DNA of 10,293 nt from a bacterium (GTDB lineage: Bacteria > Oederibacteriota > PGYV01 > DSBP01), in contig DSBP01000212.1 of NCBI GenBank assembly GCA_011049465.1, positions 1-10,293 on the forward strand. The letters are read 5' to 3'. The notes under the pieces are model-generated. The model was not told where the DNA came from. It saw only the letters and a list, made by a program, of their open reading frames with translations, and ran no database searches. The position numbers and the translations under genes were made by a program. How positions within the stretch are numbered: position 1 is the first letter of the stretch; the number at the start of each line of letters is the position of its first letter. Below, piece after piece: positions 1 to 5,738 of this stretch.

Positions 1-135
1 AACCCAGGGCGCGTCTGCGTTGTACGCTATTCAGCGCCATCCCAAACACCCATGCCCTCCATAAGAGTTACCGCACTAAAACCCGCGCAAGCCTAATCGC
101 GTATATTCACGAGTCTGCACCTGAACAGGCTCACA

Positions 136-151
136 GCCGATGTAAATCGGC
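136..151. repeat. Perfect 6-bp hairpin with a 4-nt loop
   Basis: GCCGAT and ATCGGC pair perfectly around GTAA, a GNRA-type tetraloop if read from the plus strand. It sits immediately before the first GC-rich repeat element and is partly made of that element's 5' flank. Neither strand shows a T run after it, so it is not called a terminator. Confidence 0.5.
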
Positions 152-200
152 GAAATTTCTCCGCTGCCTGCCCCGGCCAACCTCAAGTGAAGACAATTTA
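152..200 (+). repeat. GC-rich intergenic element, copy 1 (direct)
   Basis: These 49 bases match 538-586 with one mismatch (G at 189, A at 575). The core reads TTCTCCGCTGCCTGCCCC, then GGCCAACCTCAAGT, and runs directly into an AT-rich heptad array, which also follows the copy at 538. No function is recognised. It may be a dispersed, non-autonomous repeat. Confidence 0.8.
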
Positions 201-225
201 CAATTTAGAATTTGCAATTTACAAG
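193..225 (-). repeat. AT-rich heptad array A
   Basis: Read on the minus strand, this is four consecutive 7-nt units: AAATTGC, AAATTCT, AAATTGT, AAATTGT. It directly follows copy 1 of the GC-rich element. The 7-nt period recalls the short tandem heptamer repeats known from some cyanobacterial genomes; no relationship is claimed. Confidence 0.7.
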
Positions 226-282
226 TGGACGGCAAAGAAGGAACGAACCGTTTTTTGCAGGTTGCTAAACAACCAAGCAGGG

Positions 283-313
283 CAATTTAAATTTGGAATT
301 TACAATTTGTAAG
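283..313 (-). repeat. AT-rich heptad array B
   Basis: On the minus strand it reads AAATTGT, AAATTCC, AAATTT (one base short), AAATTGC. It differs from array C at about two positions over roughly 32 bases and has the same orientation, but it is not attached to a direct copy of the GC-rich element. Confidence 0.7.
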
Positions 314-358
314 TTAATACGAACACAAAACAACTTTTGCCACAAAACCACTGATGCA

Positions 359-394
359 GGACGGGGCTGGTAGCGGAAAATTTTCCTGATTTAC
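359..394 (-). repeat. GC-rich intergenic element, copy 2 (inverted, diverged)
   Basis: Read on the minus strand, GTAAATCAGG, AAAATTTTCCGCT and ACCAGCCCCGTCC line up with plus-strand copies 1 and 3 (for example AATCAGG, AAATTTCTCCGCT, GCCTGCCCCGGCC at 531-566). There is about one gap and four mismatches over some 34 bases. This copy is therefore inverted relative to the other two and could pair with either in single-stranded DNA or RNA. Confidence 0.6.
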
Positions 395-537
395 CGCCTA
401 TGCCAGGTATAAGCAACTCCCCGCCCCGTCTCGAATCTACAAGCCTGCAGAACAGACCCGCCCGTAATCGTGCGTAAGCCGGGCCGCGCACATCAGTCTA
501 TCGTGAAATTAACATGATCAGGACCATGGCAATCAGG

Positions 538-586
538 GAAATTTCTCCGCTGCCTGCCCCGGCCAACCTCAAGTAAAGACAATTTA
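538..586 (+). repeat. GC-rich intergenic element, copy 3 (direct)
   Basis: Direct repeat of 152-200, 386 bp away, with one mismatch in 49 bases. Similarity continues into the following AT-rich array and, more loosely, into a purine-rich tail to about 630. The conserved unit may therefore be about 90 bp (GC-rich part plus heptad array). Confidence 0.8.
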
Positions 587-610
587 AATTTGGAATTTGC
601 AATTTGCAAG
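579..610 (-). repeat. AT-rich heptad array C
   Basis: On the minus strand it reads AAATTGC, AAATTCC, AAATTT, AAATTGT. It follows copy 3 of the GC-rich element as array A follows copy 1. It lies about 60 bases past the GH9 stop codon, so it would fall in the 3' untranslated part of a GH9 transcript. Confidence 0.7.
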
Positions 611-672
611 TGAAAGACGGAAGAAACTGAAAGTTAAGTCACGTGCTGCGGTTTTAATAAGAATAGGAATAG

Positions 673-3600
673 TTATTTAATAATTATCAGCTTGTCCGGT
701 TTTGAAATTGCAACCCTTCCCCTGTCATCTTTCGCGGTTATCACAAAATAATATGTCCCGTTGGCCAGCCCGCCGAACAAAGCCGCGTCCATATGAACAG
801 AACTGATTCCCGCGGGCAGTCCCGGCCATTTCATCTCTTTTACCAGCCTGTACGCGGCTGTGTAAAGCCTGAACTCCGTCTCAACCGCAGAACGTGTAAG
901 CTCCATCCTTATGTGCAGCCCTCCCCTCGCGGGCGTGTACGGGTTCGGATAGGCTATGATATCAAGTATATTAATTTCCTCTGACTCAGAATGCGGCTCA
1001 GGCGTAGGAGTGGGCGTCAGCGTGCTTGTCGGTATCGGCGTCTCCGTAAATGTGGGAACCTGCGCTGTTGGAGTATGCGTCGCAGTCACGCTCGGCGTTG
1101 CTGTTTCTGTCGGAGTTATTGTCGGCGTCCATGTGAGCGTTGAATCCGGCGGCACAGGCGTCCATGTCTCTGTTATCGTAAATGTCGGGGTCATGGTAAC
1201 GGTAATTGTATCTGTAACCTCAGGCGTGTTGGTCGGCGTCCATGTAAGCGTTGAATCCGGCGGCACAGGCGTCCACGTCTCTGTTATTGTGGGTGTGTGA
1301 GTAGGCGTCTCCGGGCACACAAGCGGGCAGTATTCTATCCGCAAATCCCAGTTTGAAACGCCAAGCGACGCTGCCGGCGCGTTTCCGGGAAACGGCCCGT
1401 ACGCATGGCTGAAATAGGCCTCGTCTCCCGCATCGCCTCCGTCGCCTCCCGCATGTATCGTATCATTGTCCGCCTGCCATGCTATCCAGTATCTGAGGCC
1501 TCCCTGTAAAAATACCTGGCCAACCTCTATTGTATTCCACCCTATGGCGACAGGCGTTGATGCCGATTCTGTCAGCAGGGTTCCGGGCGCGCTTGACACA
1601 TCCGTATATATCCCGACTCTGATGTTCCCGCTTCCCGCGGTTATATTAATCGAGACCGCCAGCGCGTCTCCGTCCTCGCTCATTCCATACCAGCTTGCCG
1701 CAGCCCATCCGAATGTCCAGCCCTGATAGGGCCCGTCGTAATATTTGCCTGTTGAAGCAGGACATTCACAAATCGTTACATATGTCGGGGTTATCGTTAT
1801 TGTCGGCGATACTGTTATGGTGGGGCTTATTGTCGGTGTCATGGTCGGGCCCGGGCACACCGCAGGGCAGTAATTCACATATATTGAATATGTCGTATTC
1901 CAGTAATCTCCAAACCCTGCTTCCGCGGGAAAGTTTCCGTATGCCATCGGATAGTAATACTCGCTGTTTGCCGCGCCCGGCCCTGCCGAGATATTGACAG
2001 AGCCTGTTGTCTGAACCGCAAGCCAGTAAACCCCTGAATTAAGAAATGTGACGGGCATGGAGAATGTGTGCCATCCGGAAGATGAAATTGCTTCGGACGC
2101 GCTTTCAGCCAGCAGGTTCTGCGGCATACCGCTAAAATCACTGTATATGGCAGCCCGCGCCTCTCCCCCGCCCGACACCACAAAATGCGCCGCAAGCGAC
2201 TCCGCATAACCGTTTTCAGCAAGGTCAAACCGCACAGCGTTGAAATATGAGCCCGCGTTAAAATTTCCGGCCTCAATCGCCGTGTTCCCGAATGTCCCGG
2301 GGCACGGACAAATTGTCATCTCAACCGTATTTGTGGGCGTCGCATCAATTACCGGCGTATGCGTGCCGGTCGCCGTAAAACTTGGGGTAGCTGTCAAAAC
2401 AGGAGTATTTGTCAGCGTGCCGTCAGGCGTGCTGCTTGGCGTTATAATAACAGTATTTGTCGCCGTAAAAGAAGGCGTGGATGTTCCGGTTGATGTGAAT
2501 GTTGCTGTGGCCGGCACCGGTGTTGATGTCCCGGTAACTGTCTCAGTAACAGTGCGTGTAAAAGTCAGCGTATCTGTCGCGGTTGCTGTAAGCGATGGTG
2601 TGTCTGTCGGCGTAGCTGTAAATGTCGGCGTAGCCGTAAGCGTGTCAGTTATTGTCGGCGTAAACGTGTCAGTGGACCCAGGAGGCACAGGTGTCCACGT
2701 CTGTGTTATAGACGGCGTTTGCGACGGCGTGCCCGTTCTTGTGAATGTGGGAGTAAAAGTAATTGTCCCCGTGAATGTCGAAGTCGGCGGCACGGGCGTC
2801 ACAGTCCTTGTGAACGTCGGCGTGCCTGTTCTCGTTCCCGTGAATGTAAATGTCACAGTTCTTGTATGAGTCGGTGTCGCAGTAAAACTTGGAACCTGAA
2901 ACGTGGAACTTGGAACCGCAGTACTTGTCCTCGTGAACGTGGGCGTGCCTGTCCTCGTCCTTGTGAATGTGGCTGTCGGCGGCACGGGCGTCACTGTCCC
3001 TGTAAATGTCGGCGTGCCCGTTCCCGTTCTTGTAAATGTTACGGTCGGCGGCACGGGCGTCACTGTCCCTGTAAATGTCGAAGTCCCTGTTCTTGTACTT
3101 GTGAAAGTCGGAGTCGGCGGCACAGGCGTCACTGTCCTCGTAAACGTCGGCGTCGCCGTGCGGGTTCGAGTGAATGTTGTCGTGCCTGTCCTTGTAAACG
3201 TTGGGGTCCTTGTCCTCGTGGGGGAAACAGTATGAGTCCTCGTCCTTGTCCATGTCGGCGTGTCAGGCGGGTAATATGTGTTCACCTCTATGGCATTTAT
3301 CGTGGGCCAGTCAGCGCTTCCCTGCGACAGCCTGATATTCAGTGTGCCGTCTGTAACCACGACCACGTATATCTTATCAACATACCTCCACGCGCCGCCC
3401 GCCTCCTGTACTATGTCAAAATTTGCCTGCTGCTGGACGCCCTCAAGGCTTATGTTAAACCTTCTTTGCCCTGCCGAAGTAAACCACGTCTCAGCGAAAC
3501 GCAGCCTCACCTGATACTCTCCCGGCGCGAGGTCAAATGCATAGTCAAGGTTCGCGGAGAAATTTGACCAGCGCTCGCTTAAAAAGAGCGTGTCATCATT

Positions 3601-5535
3601 CGTGTTTGTTATATCCCCCACCCTTGTATTTGTGGCTCCGGCTGTCTGATAGCCCCAGCTTCCGGCTGTATATGCCTTGTCCGCGAGCCACAACAGCCCG
3701 CCTGTGTCAGTGTAATTTGGGCCGGCCACATTTACCCGTATTGCCATAAAAGTGGGCGTGACTGTCGCGGTCGACGTAATTGTCGCTGTGGGCGGCGTGC
3801 CTGTTATTGTCACCGTAGGCGTGGGCGTGGGCGGCGGCGGCGCGGCAAATGCGGCCAGAACATAGGCGTATGCCGCCTGCCAGTTGATTGCAACCTCGTT
3901 GCTGAAATAATCTCCGGCGTTATCATAGTAACATTTTGCGGGCGCAGTCCCGCTGTTTTGATACTGGTTTGAACCGCCGGCCAAAAGGCCGGGCCACGGC
4001 GGTGTTATTCCGTCAGCGCTTGACGGATTGTGATGCGGGTTTGACGTGTATGCGTGGCCCACATAGGTCATAAAACTTATATTATACGGATTCCTGCCAA
4101 GCATGTAATGAAGAGTTTCATACGCAGCCTGCCTGTAAGTATTGTCCCCGAATATTTGGGCGGCTGCGACCAGCCTTATTGCCCTGTTAAGCGCCACTGA
4201 ATGGGAGCCCCAGAAGTAGTCGCCATCCTCAAGCAGATACCTGTATCCGTTTGTAGAAGTTATCCTTGTCCTGAACGTATTCACATGATTTTGTATGGCG
4301 GTCCGCATATTATTTACCACTGTCGCGTTTTTGTCCGTCCTGTCCGAAAGAAGGTATGATATATAGGCGAATGGATGCAGTTCCTTCCAGTCGTCACCTA
4401 AGTCTGCCATTAAAGGAATCGGCCTTGCCTGATAATTGGATATTACATAATTGTGGTATGTTGACTGGCCTGTTGTAAGAAACAGTTCAACGGCAGCCCA
4501 GAGGCGTTCGTCCCTGTCATCATCGTCAGGATAGGCGCCCCCGAGGCCATATCCCTGGTATATGCCTCCGGCCGGCACAATATCCGGGTTTGCCTGGAGG
4601 AATGCCCACGCGTTTTGCGCGGCGGTGAGGCACTGCGACGCAAAAGCGGCTGTCTCAGGATACTGCGCATAAATTCTGGATGCCATAGCCATTACAGCCG
4701 CGAACCCGCCTGTCGCGCAGGAAGATATTTGAAATATATATCTTGTATCGTTGTCGTTTTCGGGCATTATGTTCTGCGGAAAACCATTTGACAGTTTATG
4801 AAAGACCCCGCCGTTTGTATGCTGCATCTTTCGCATCCAGTCGAGGTTATGCTTTATCTCAACAAGAACGTCAGGAACATTGCCGCCCGAATATGGCAGC
4901 CCCAGGTTTATCCCTTCAAGCACTCCACTGTATTGCTCATACATTAAAAGAAGCTGGCCTGCTGTTATATTTGAATTAAGCGCGTATTTGCCGTAATCTC
5001 CCGCGTCGTGCCATCCGCCCGTAGTGTCCTTGTTTCCGCTCAGGCCGGTATCTCCGGCGTATGTCGCGTCATTGAGGTGGCACGCGCCGTGCGAAAACGT
5101 CGTGCCCCTGTGCGTCAGCGATACAGCCTGTCCGCAGCGCTGGCTGTAAAACCCGCGCATTGCCCACCTGAAAACATCCGTGAATATCTCCGCGTCTATC
5201 CTGAAATTATAGGACTCGCCAAGCCCTGTTACCTGCACATAATATTCTCCGGGTGTTACAAGCAGCGAAAAATCACCCTGTCGGCAGGTGTCTCCTGAGG
5301 CCGTGTCATTTATGGCAGAACCAAATGTCCCGCTGAATACAGATACATTATCAGAGGCCCTGCGGACAGTAAAATTAGAGTAATTCTGGTTAACAAGGAC
5401 CACATATTTAGGCTCATCAGGCAGGTACCCTTCCATATTTACACGAATGGAATTATGCCGCGCAGCAAAGAGAGGAAACGCGATTAACAGCAGAAGCGCC
5501 GTGCATATGGTTAATCTAAAAAACCTTGAAATCAT
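673..5535 (-). CDS. Secreted multidomain GH9 cellulase-type enzyme (Ig-GH9-CBM57-two Cys-framed modules-FlgD-like Ig)
   Basis: A complete 1620-residue exported protein, probably an endo-beta-1,4-glucanase or related beta-glucanase. The order is: signal peptide (about 1-25); CelD_N-type Ig domain (about 28-115, RVNMEGYLPDEPKYV); GH9 catalytic domain (about 118-565); short P/T linker; malectin/CBM57 (about 597-753); T/P linker (755-1072); two cysteine-framed beta modules (1073-1228, 1253-1409); T/P linker (1408-1514); C-terminal FlgD-like Ig domain (1518-1620). GGWHDAGDYGKY supplies the catalytic Asp pair (D177, D180). DNAGDYFSNE supplies D538 and the proton donor E547. PHH (500-502) is followed by Asn where GH9 enzymes usually have Arg, and Q553 replaces the usual Asn after the NEVAI motif. 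The start at 5535 fits the signal peptide and has a purine-rich ribosome site upstream. A promoter in the 203-bp spacer suggests transcription independent of the GH116 gene. The GH9 assignment is firm; exact substrate and endo/exo mode are not visible. Confidence 0.93.
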   Translation of the reverse strand: MISRFFRLTICTALLLLIAFPLFAARHNSIRVNMEGYLPDEPKYVVLVNQNYSNFTVRRASDNVSVFSGTFGSAINDTASGDTCRQGDFSLLVTPGEYYVQVTGLGESYNFRIDAEIFTDVFRWAMRGFYSQRCGQAVSLTHRGTTFSHGACHLNDATYAGDTGLSGNKDTTGGWHDAGDYGKYALNSNITAGQLLLMYEQYSGVLEGINLGLPYSGGNVPDVLVEIKHNLDWMRKMQHTNGGVFHKLSNGFPQNIMPENDNDTRYIFQISSCATGGFAAVMAMASRIYAQYPETAAFASQCLTAAQNAWAFLQANPDIVPAGGIYQGYGLGGAYPDDDDRDERLWAAVELFLTTGQSTYHNYVISNYQARPIPLMADLGDDWKELHPFAYISYLLSDRTDKNATVVNNMRTAIQNHVNTFRTRITSTNGYRYLLEDGDYFWGSHSVALNRAIRLVAAAQIFGDNTYRQAAYETLHYMLGRNPYNISFMTYVGHAYTSNPHHNPSSADGITPPWPGLLAGGSNQYQNSGTAPAKCYYDNAGDYFSNEVAINWQAAYAYVLAAFAAPPPPTPTPTVTITGTPPTATITSTATVTPTFMAIRVNVAGPNYTDTGGLLWLADKAYTAGSWGYQTAGATNTRVGDITNTNDDTLFLSERWSNFSANLDYAFDLAPGEYQVRLRFAETWFTSAGQRRFNISLEGVQQQANFDIVQEAGGAWRYVDKIYVVVVTDGTLNIRLSQGSADWPTINAIEVNTYYPPDTPTWTRTRTHTVSPTRTRTPTFTRTGTTTFTRTRTATPTFTRTVTPVPPTPTFTSTRTGTSTFTGTVTPVPPTVTFTRTGTGTPTFTGTVTPVPPTATFTRTRTGTPTFTRTSTAVPSSTFQVPSFTATPTHTRTVTFTFTGTRTGTPTFTRTVTPVPPTSTFTGTITFTPTFTRTGTPSQTPSITQTWTPVPPGSTDTFTPTITDTLTATPTFTATPTDTPSLTATATDTLTFTRTVTETVTGTSTPVPATATFTSTGTSTPSFTATNTVIITPSSTPDGTLTNTPVLTATPSFTATGTHTPVIDATPTNTVEMTICPCPGTFGNTAIEAGNFNAGSYFNAVRFDLAENGYAESLAAHFVVSGGGEARAAIYSDFSGMPQNLLAESASEAISSSGWHTFSMPVTFLNSGVYWLAVQTTGSVNISAGPGAANSEYYYPMAYGNFPAEAGFGDYWNTTYSIYVNYCPAVCPGPTMTPTISPTITVSPTITITPTYVTICECPASTGKYYDGPYQGWTFGWAAASWYGMSEDGDALAVSINITAGSGNIRVGIYTDVSSAPGTLLTESASTPVAIGWNTIEVGQVFLQGGLRYWIAWQADNDTIHAGGDGGDAGDEAYFSHAYGPFPGNAPAASLGVSNWDLRIEYCPLVCPETPTHTPTITETWTPVPPDSTLTWTPTNTPEVTDTITVTMTPTFTITETWTPVPPDSTLTWTPTITPTETATPSVTATHTPTAQVPTFTETPIPTSTLTPTPTPEPHSESEEINILDIIAYPNPYTPARGGLHIRMELTRSAVETEFRLYTAAYRLVKEMKWPGLPAGISSVHMDAALFGGLANGTYYFVITAKDDRGRVAISKPDKLIIIK
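676..984 (-). other. C-terminal FlgD-like Ig domain of the GH9 protein
   Basis: Residues 1518-1620 begin INILDIIAYPNPYTP and end KPDKLIIIK. The YPNP start, the LYTAAYRLVKE strand and the GLANGTYYFVITAKDDRG turn are typical of the FlgD-like Ig / C-terminal sorting-type domains found at the ends of large exported proteins. The GH116 protein ends with a related domain (HYPQPFNP, LYTAGYRRILEKE, LSNGSYFWMMEA, LVILK). A role in secretion or surface retention is inferred. Confidence 0.75.
994..1314 (-). repeat. Thr/Pro-rich linker before the GH9 C-terminal domain
   Basis: Residues 1408-1514 are low-complexity Thr/Pro with two copies of the cassette ITETWTPVPPDSTLTWTPT (coded at about 1126-1176 and 1243-1290). 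AQVPTF, coded near 1045-1062, keeps one AGGTTCC heptamer and may be a decayed relative of the FQVPSF insert. It is probably a flexible, possibly O-glycosylated tether. Confidence 0.8.
1309..1779 (-). other. Cysteine-framed beta-sandwich module 2 of the GH9 protein
   Basis: Residues 1253-1409 open with TICECP (C1256, C1258) and close with YCPLVCP (C1403, C1407). Inside, IRVGIYTDVSSAPGTLLTES, GWNTIEV and LRYWIAWQAD follow the pattern of generic extracellular jelly-roll/'choice-of-anchor' beta-sandwich modules. It has the same cysteine spacing as module 1 although the sequences have diverged. The function is unknown; glycan binding or a structural spacer are possible. Confidence 0.6.
1852..2319 (-). 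other. Cysteine-framed beta-sandwich module 1 of the GH9 protein
   Basis: Residues 1073-1228 open with TICPCP (C1076, C1078) and close with YCPAVCP (C1223, C1227). The core ARAAIYSDFSGMPQNLLAES, GWHTFSM and VYWLAVQTT aligns with module 2, so the pair is an internal duplication, separated by a 24-residue T/P linker (coded at 1780-1851). The end cysteines could clamp the N and C termini of each module together (inference). Confidence 0.6.
2320..3273 (-). repeat. 318-residue Thr/Pro linker of the GH9 protein
   Basis: Residues 755-1072 are degenerate tandem units of the type TPTFTRT, broken by TVTPVPPT cassettes (near residues 801, 825, 848 and 911), one TWTPVPPGST cassette (near 947) and one FQVPSF insert (879-884). 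The plus strand is correspondingly G/T-rich, which creates long meaningless Val/Gly-rich reading frames on the opposite strand. Many units are near-identical at DNA level to those of the GH116 linker. Confidence 0.85.
2884..2917 (-). repeat. In-frame GC-richer heptad array, GH9 copy
   Basis: Read on the coding strand it is nearly five heptamers: (C)GGTTCC, AAGTTCC, ACGTTTC, AGGTTCC, AAGTTTT. Translated in frame it gives VPSSTFQVPSF (residues 874-884), which interrupts the TPTFTRT pattern. Three related copies lie in the GH116 linker. Confidence 0.8.
3277..3747 (-). other. Malectin/CBM57 module of the GH9 protein
   Basis: Residues 597-753 show the malectin pattern: IRVNVAGPNYTDTGG, WLADKAY, GYQ, NDDTLFLSERW, YQVRLRFAETWF, RRFNISLEGV, FDIVQEAGG, then LNIRLSQGSADWPTINAIEV. 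Malectin-family modules bind glucose-containing oligosaccharides. Here the module follows the catalytic domain and probably helps attach the enzyme to glycan. It is clearly homologous to both modules in the GH116 protein. Confidence 0.85.
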
Positions 5536-5546
5536 AAGCGATATTG

Positions 5547-5559
5547 CCCTTTCTCCCTC
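5547..5559 (-). promoter_or_regulatory. Ribosome binding site of the GH9 gene
   Basis: On the minus strand GAGGGAGAAAGGG ends 11 nt before the ATG at 5535. The purine-rich run is the only Shine-Dalgarno-like stretch near this start and, with the signal peptide, supports it. Confidence 0.6.
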
Positions 5560-5620
5560 ACAGGATCAGAGGCTTTTAATCGTTTTAGTTGCGCCATGCA
5601 AAATCAAGTTTTATGTAAAT

Positions 5621-5649
5621 ATTATACAGCAATAGTCAATATTTTTCAA
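5621..5649 (-). promoter_or_regulatory. Sigma70-type promoter of the GH9 gene
   Basis: On the minus strand TTGAAA (5649-5644) and a perfect TATAAT (5626-5621) are separated by exactly 17 bp in AT-rich DNA. Transcription would start near 5614, leaving a leader of about 78 nt before the GH9 ATG. A TTGACT inside the spacer lies only 7 bp from TATAAT and cannot act as its -35 box. GH9 can therefore probably be expressed without read-through from GH116. No clear operator palindrome overlaps it. Confidence 0.7.
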
Positions 5650-5667
5650 GTGTTTTTGGATTTCCGG

Positions 5668-5696
5668 GAAACGCTGTTTCATCAGGCAGCGGCCTG
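5668..5696. repeat. Two adjacent small inverted repeats between the genes
   Basis: GAAAC-GCT-GTTTC (5668-5680) and CAGGC-AGCG-GCCTG (5683-5696) are perfect 5-bp stems separated by two bases. They sit between the GH116 stop and the GH9 promoter. Neither is followed by a T run on the minus strand. They may help termination or mRNA 3'-end stability, or be chance. Confidence 0.35.
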
Positions 5697-5715
5697 CCCA
5701 AATACCGGGTTATTA

Positions 5716-5734
5716 GGTTACGCCCGGCGTTACC
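5716..5734 (-). terminator. Possible weak terminator hairpin after the GH116 gene
   Basis: Four bases past the GH116 stop, GGTAACGC-CGG-GCGTAACC can form an 8-bp stem with one A-A mismatch. The bases after it (TAATAACCCGG) lack a proper T run, so intrinsic termination would be weak at best. The position is what one would expect of a 3'-end structure. Confidence 0.3.
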
Positions 5735-5738
5735 GATT

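Larger units (their letters stand above)
1..672. other. Repeat-rich non-coding region downstream of the GH9 gene
   Basis: No convincing gene lies in these 672 bases. They hold three copies of a GC-rich element (two direct, one inverted), three AT-rich arrays of 7-nt units and one small perfect hairpin, each listed separately. Positions 1-130 resemble nothing else in the window. Two short open stretches there (an edge-truncated plus-strand frame ending in TAA at 91-93, and a minus-strand frame of about 20 codons) are too short to call. No hairpin followed by a T run is visible just past the GH9 stop on the minus strand, so the GH9 terminator is not identified. The mixture of direct and inverted copies looks like a site where dispersed repeats have accumulated. 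Confidence 0.7.

Noticed and set aside
1..93. Possible end of another gene at the left edge
   Set aside because: A plus-strand frame is open from the edge to TAA at 91-93, but about 30 codons with no recognisable peptide is what chance gives.
255..275. Terminator for GH9 at the T run and GGTTG-CTAAA-CAACC hairpin
   Set aside because: The T run lies on the wrong side of the stem for the minus-strand gene, the stem is only 5 bp, and it is about 400 bp past the stop codon.
300..491. 63-codon minus-strand open frame in the non-coding region
   Set aside because: It runs through the inverted GC-rich element and ends in heptad array B. There is no ribosome site, and the peptide (Arg/Gly-rich, ending FVFVLTYKL) looks like translated repeat.
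152..610. CRISPR array or integron attC cluster
   Set aside because: Repeat spacing is irregular, one copy is inverted, there are no unique spacers of even length, and no integron core-site pair or cas/integrase gene is visible.
2240..3235. Long Val/Gly-rich open frames on the plus strand opposite the GH9 linker (also 956-1300 and 6241-6783 opposite other linkers)
   Set aside because: They are exact antisense shadows: Thr and Pro codons read backwards give Val and Gly codons and few stops. They have no ribosome sites of their own and lie wholly over T/P linkers.
3820..3843. G-rich run on the plus strand (GTGGGCGTGGGCGGCGG type) as a G-quadruplex
   Set aside because: It is explained by the Pro/Thr codons of the linker after the GH9 catalytic domain, and has only two runs of three G.
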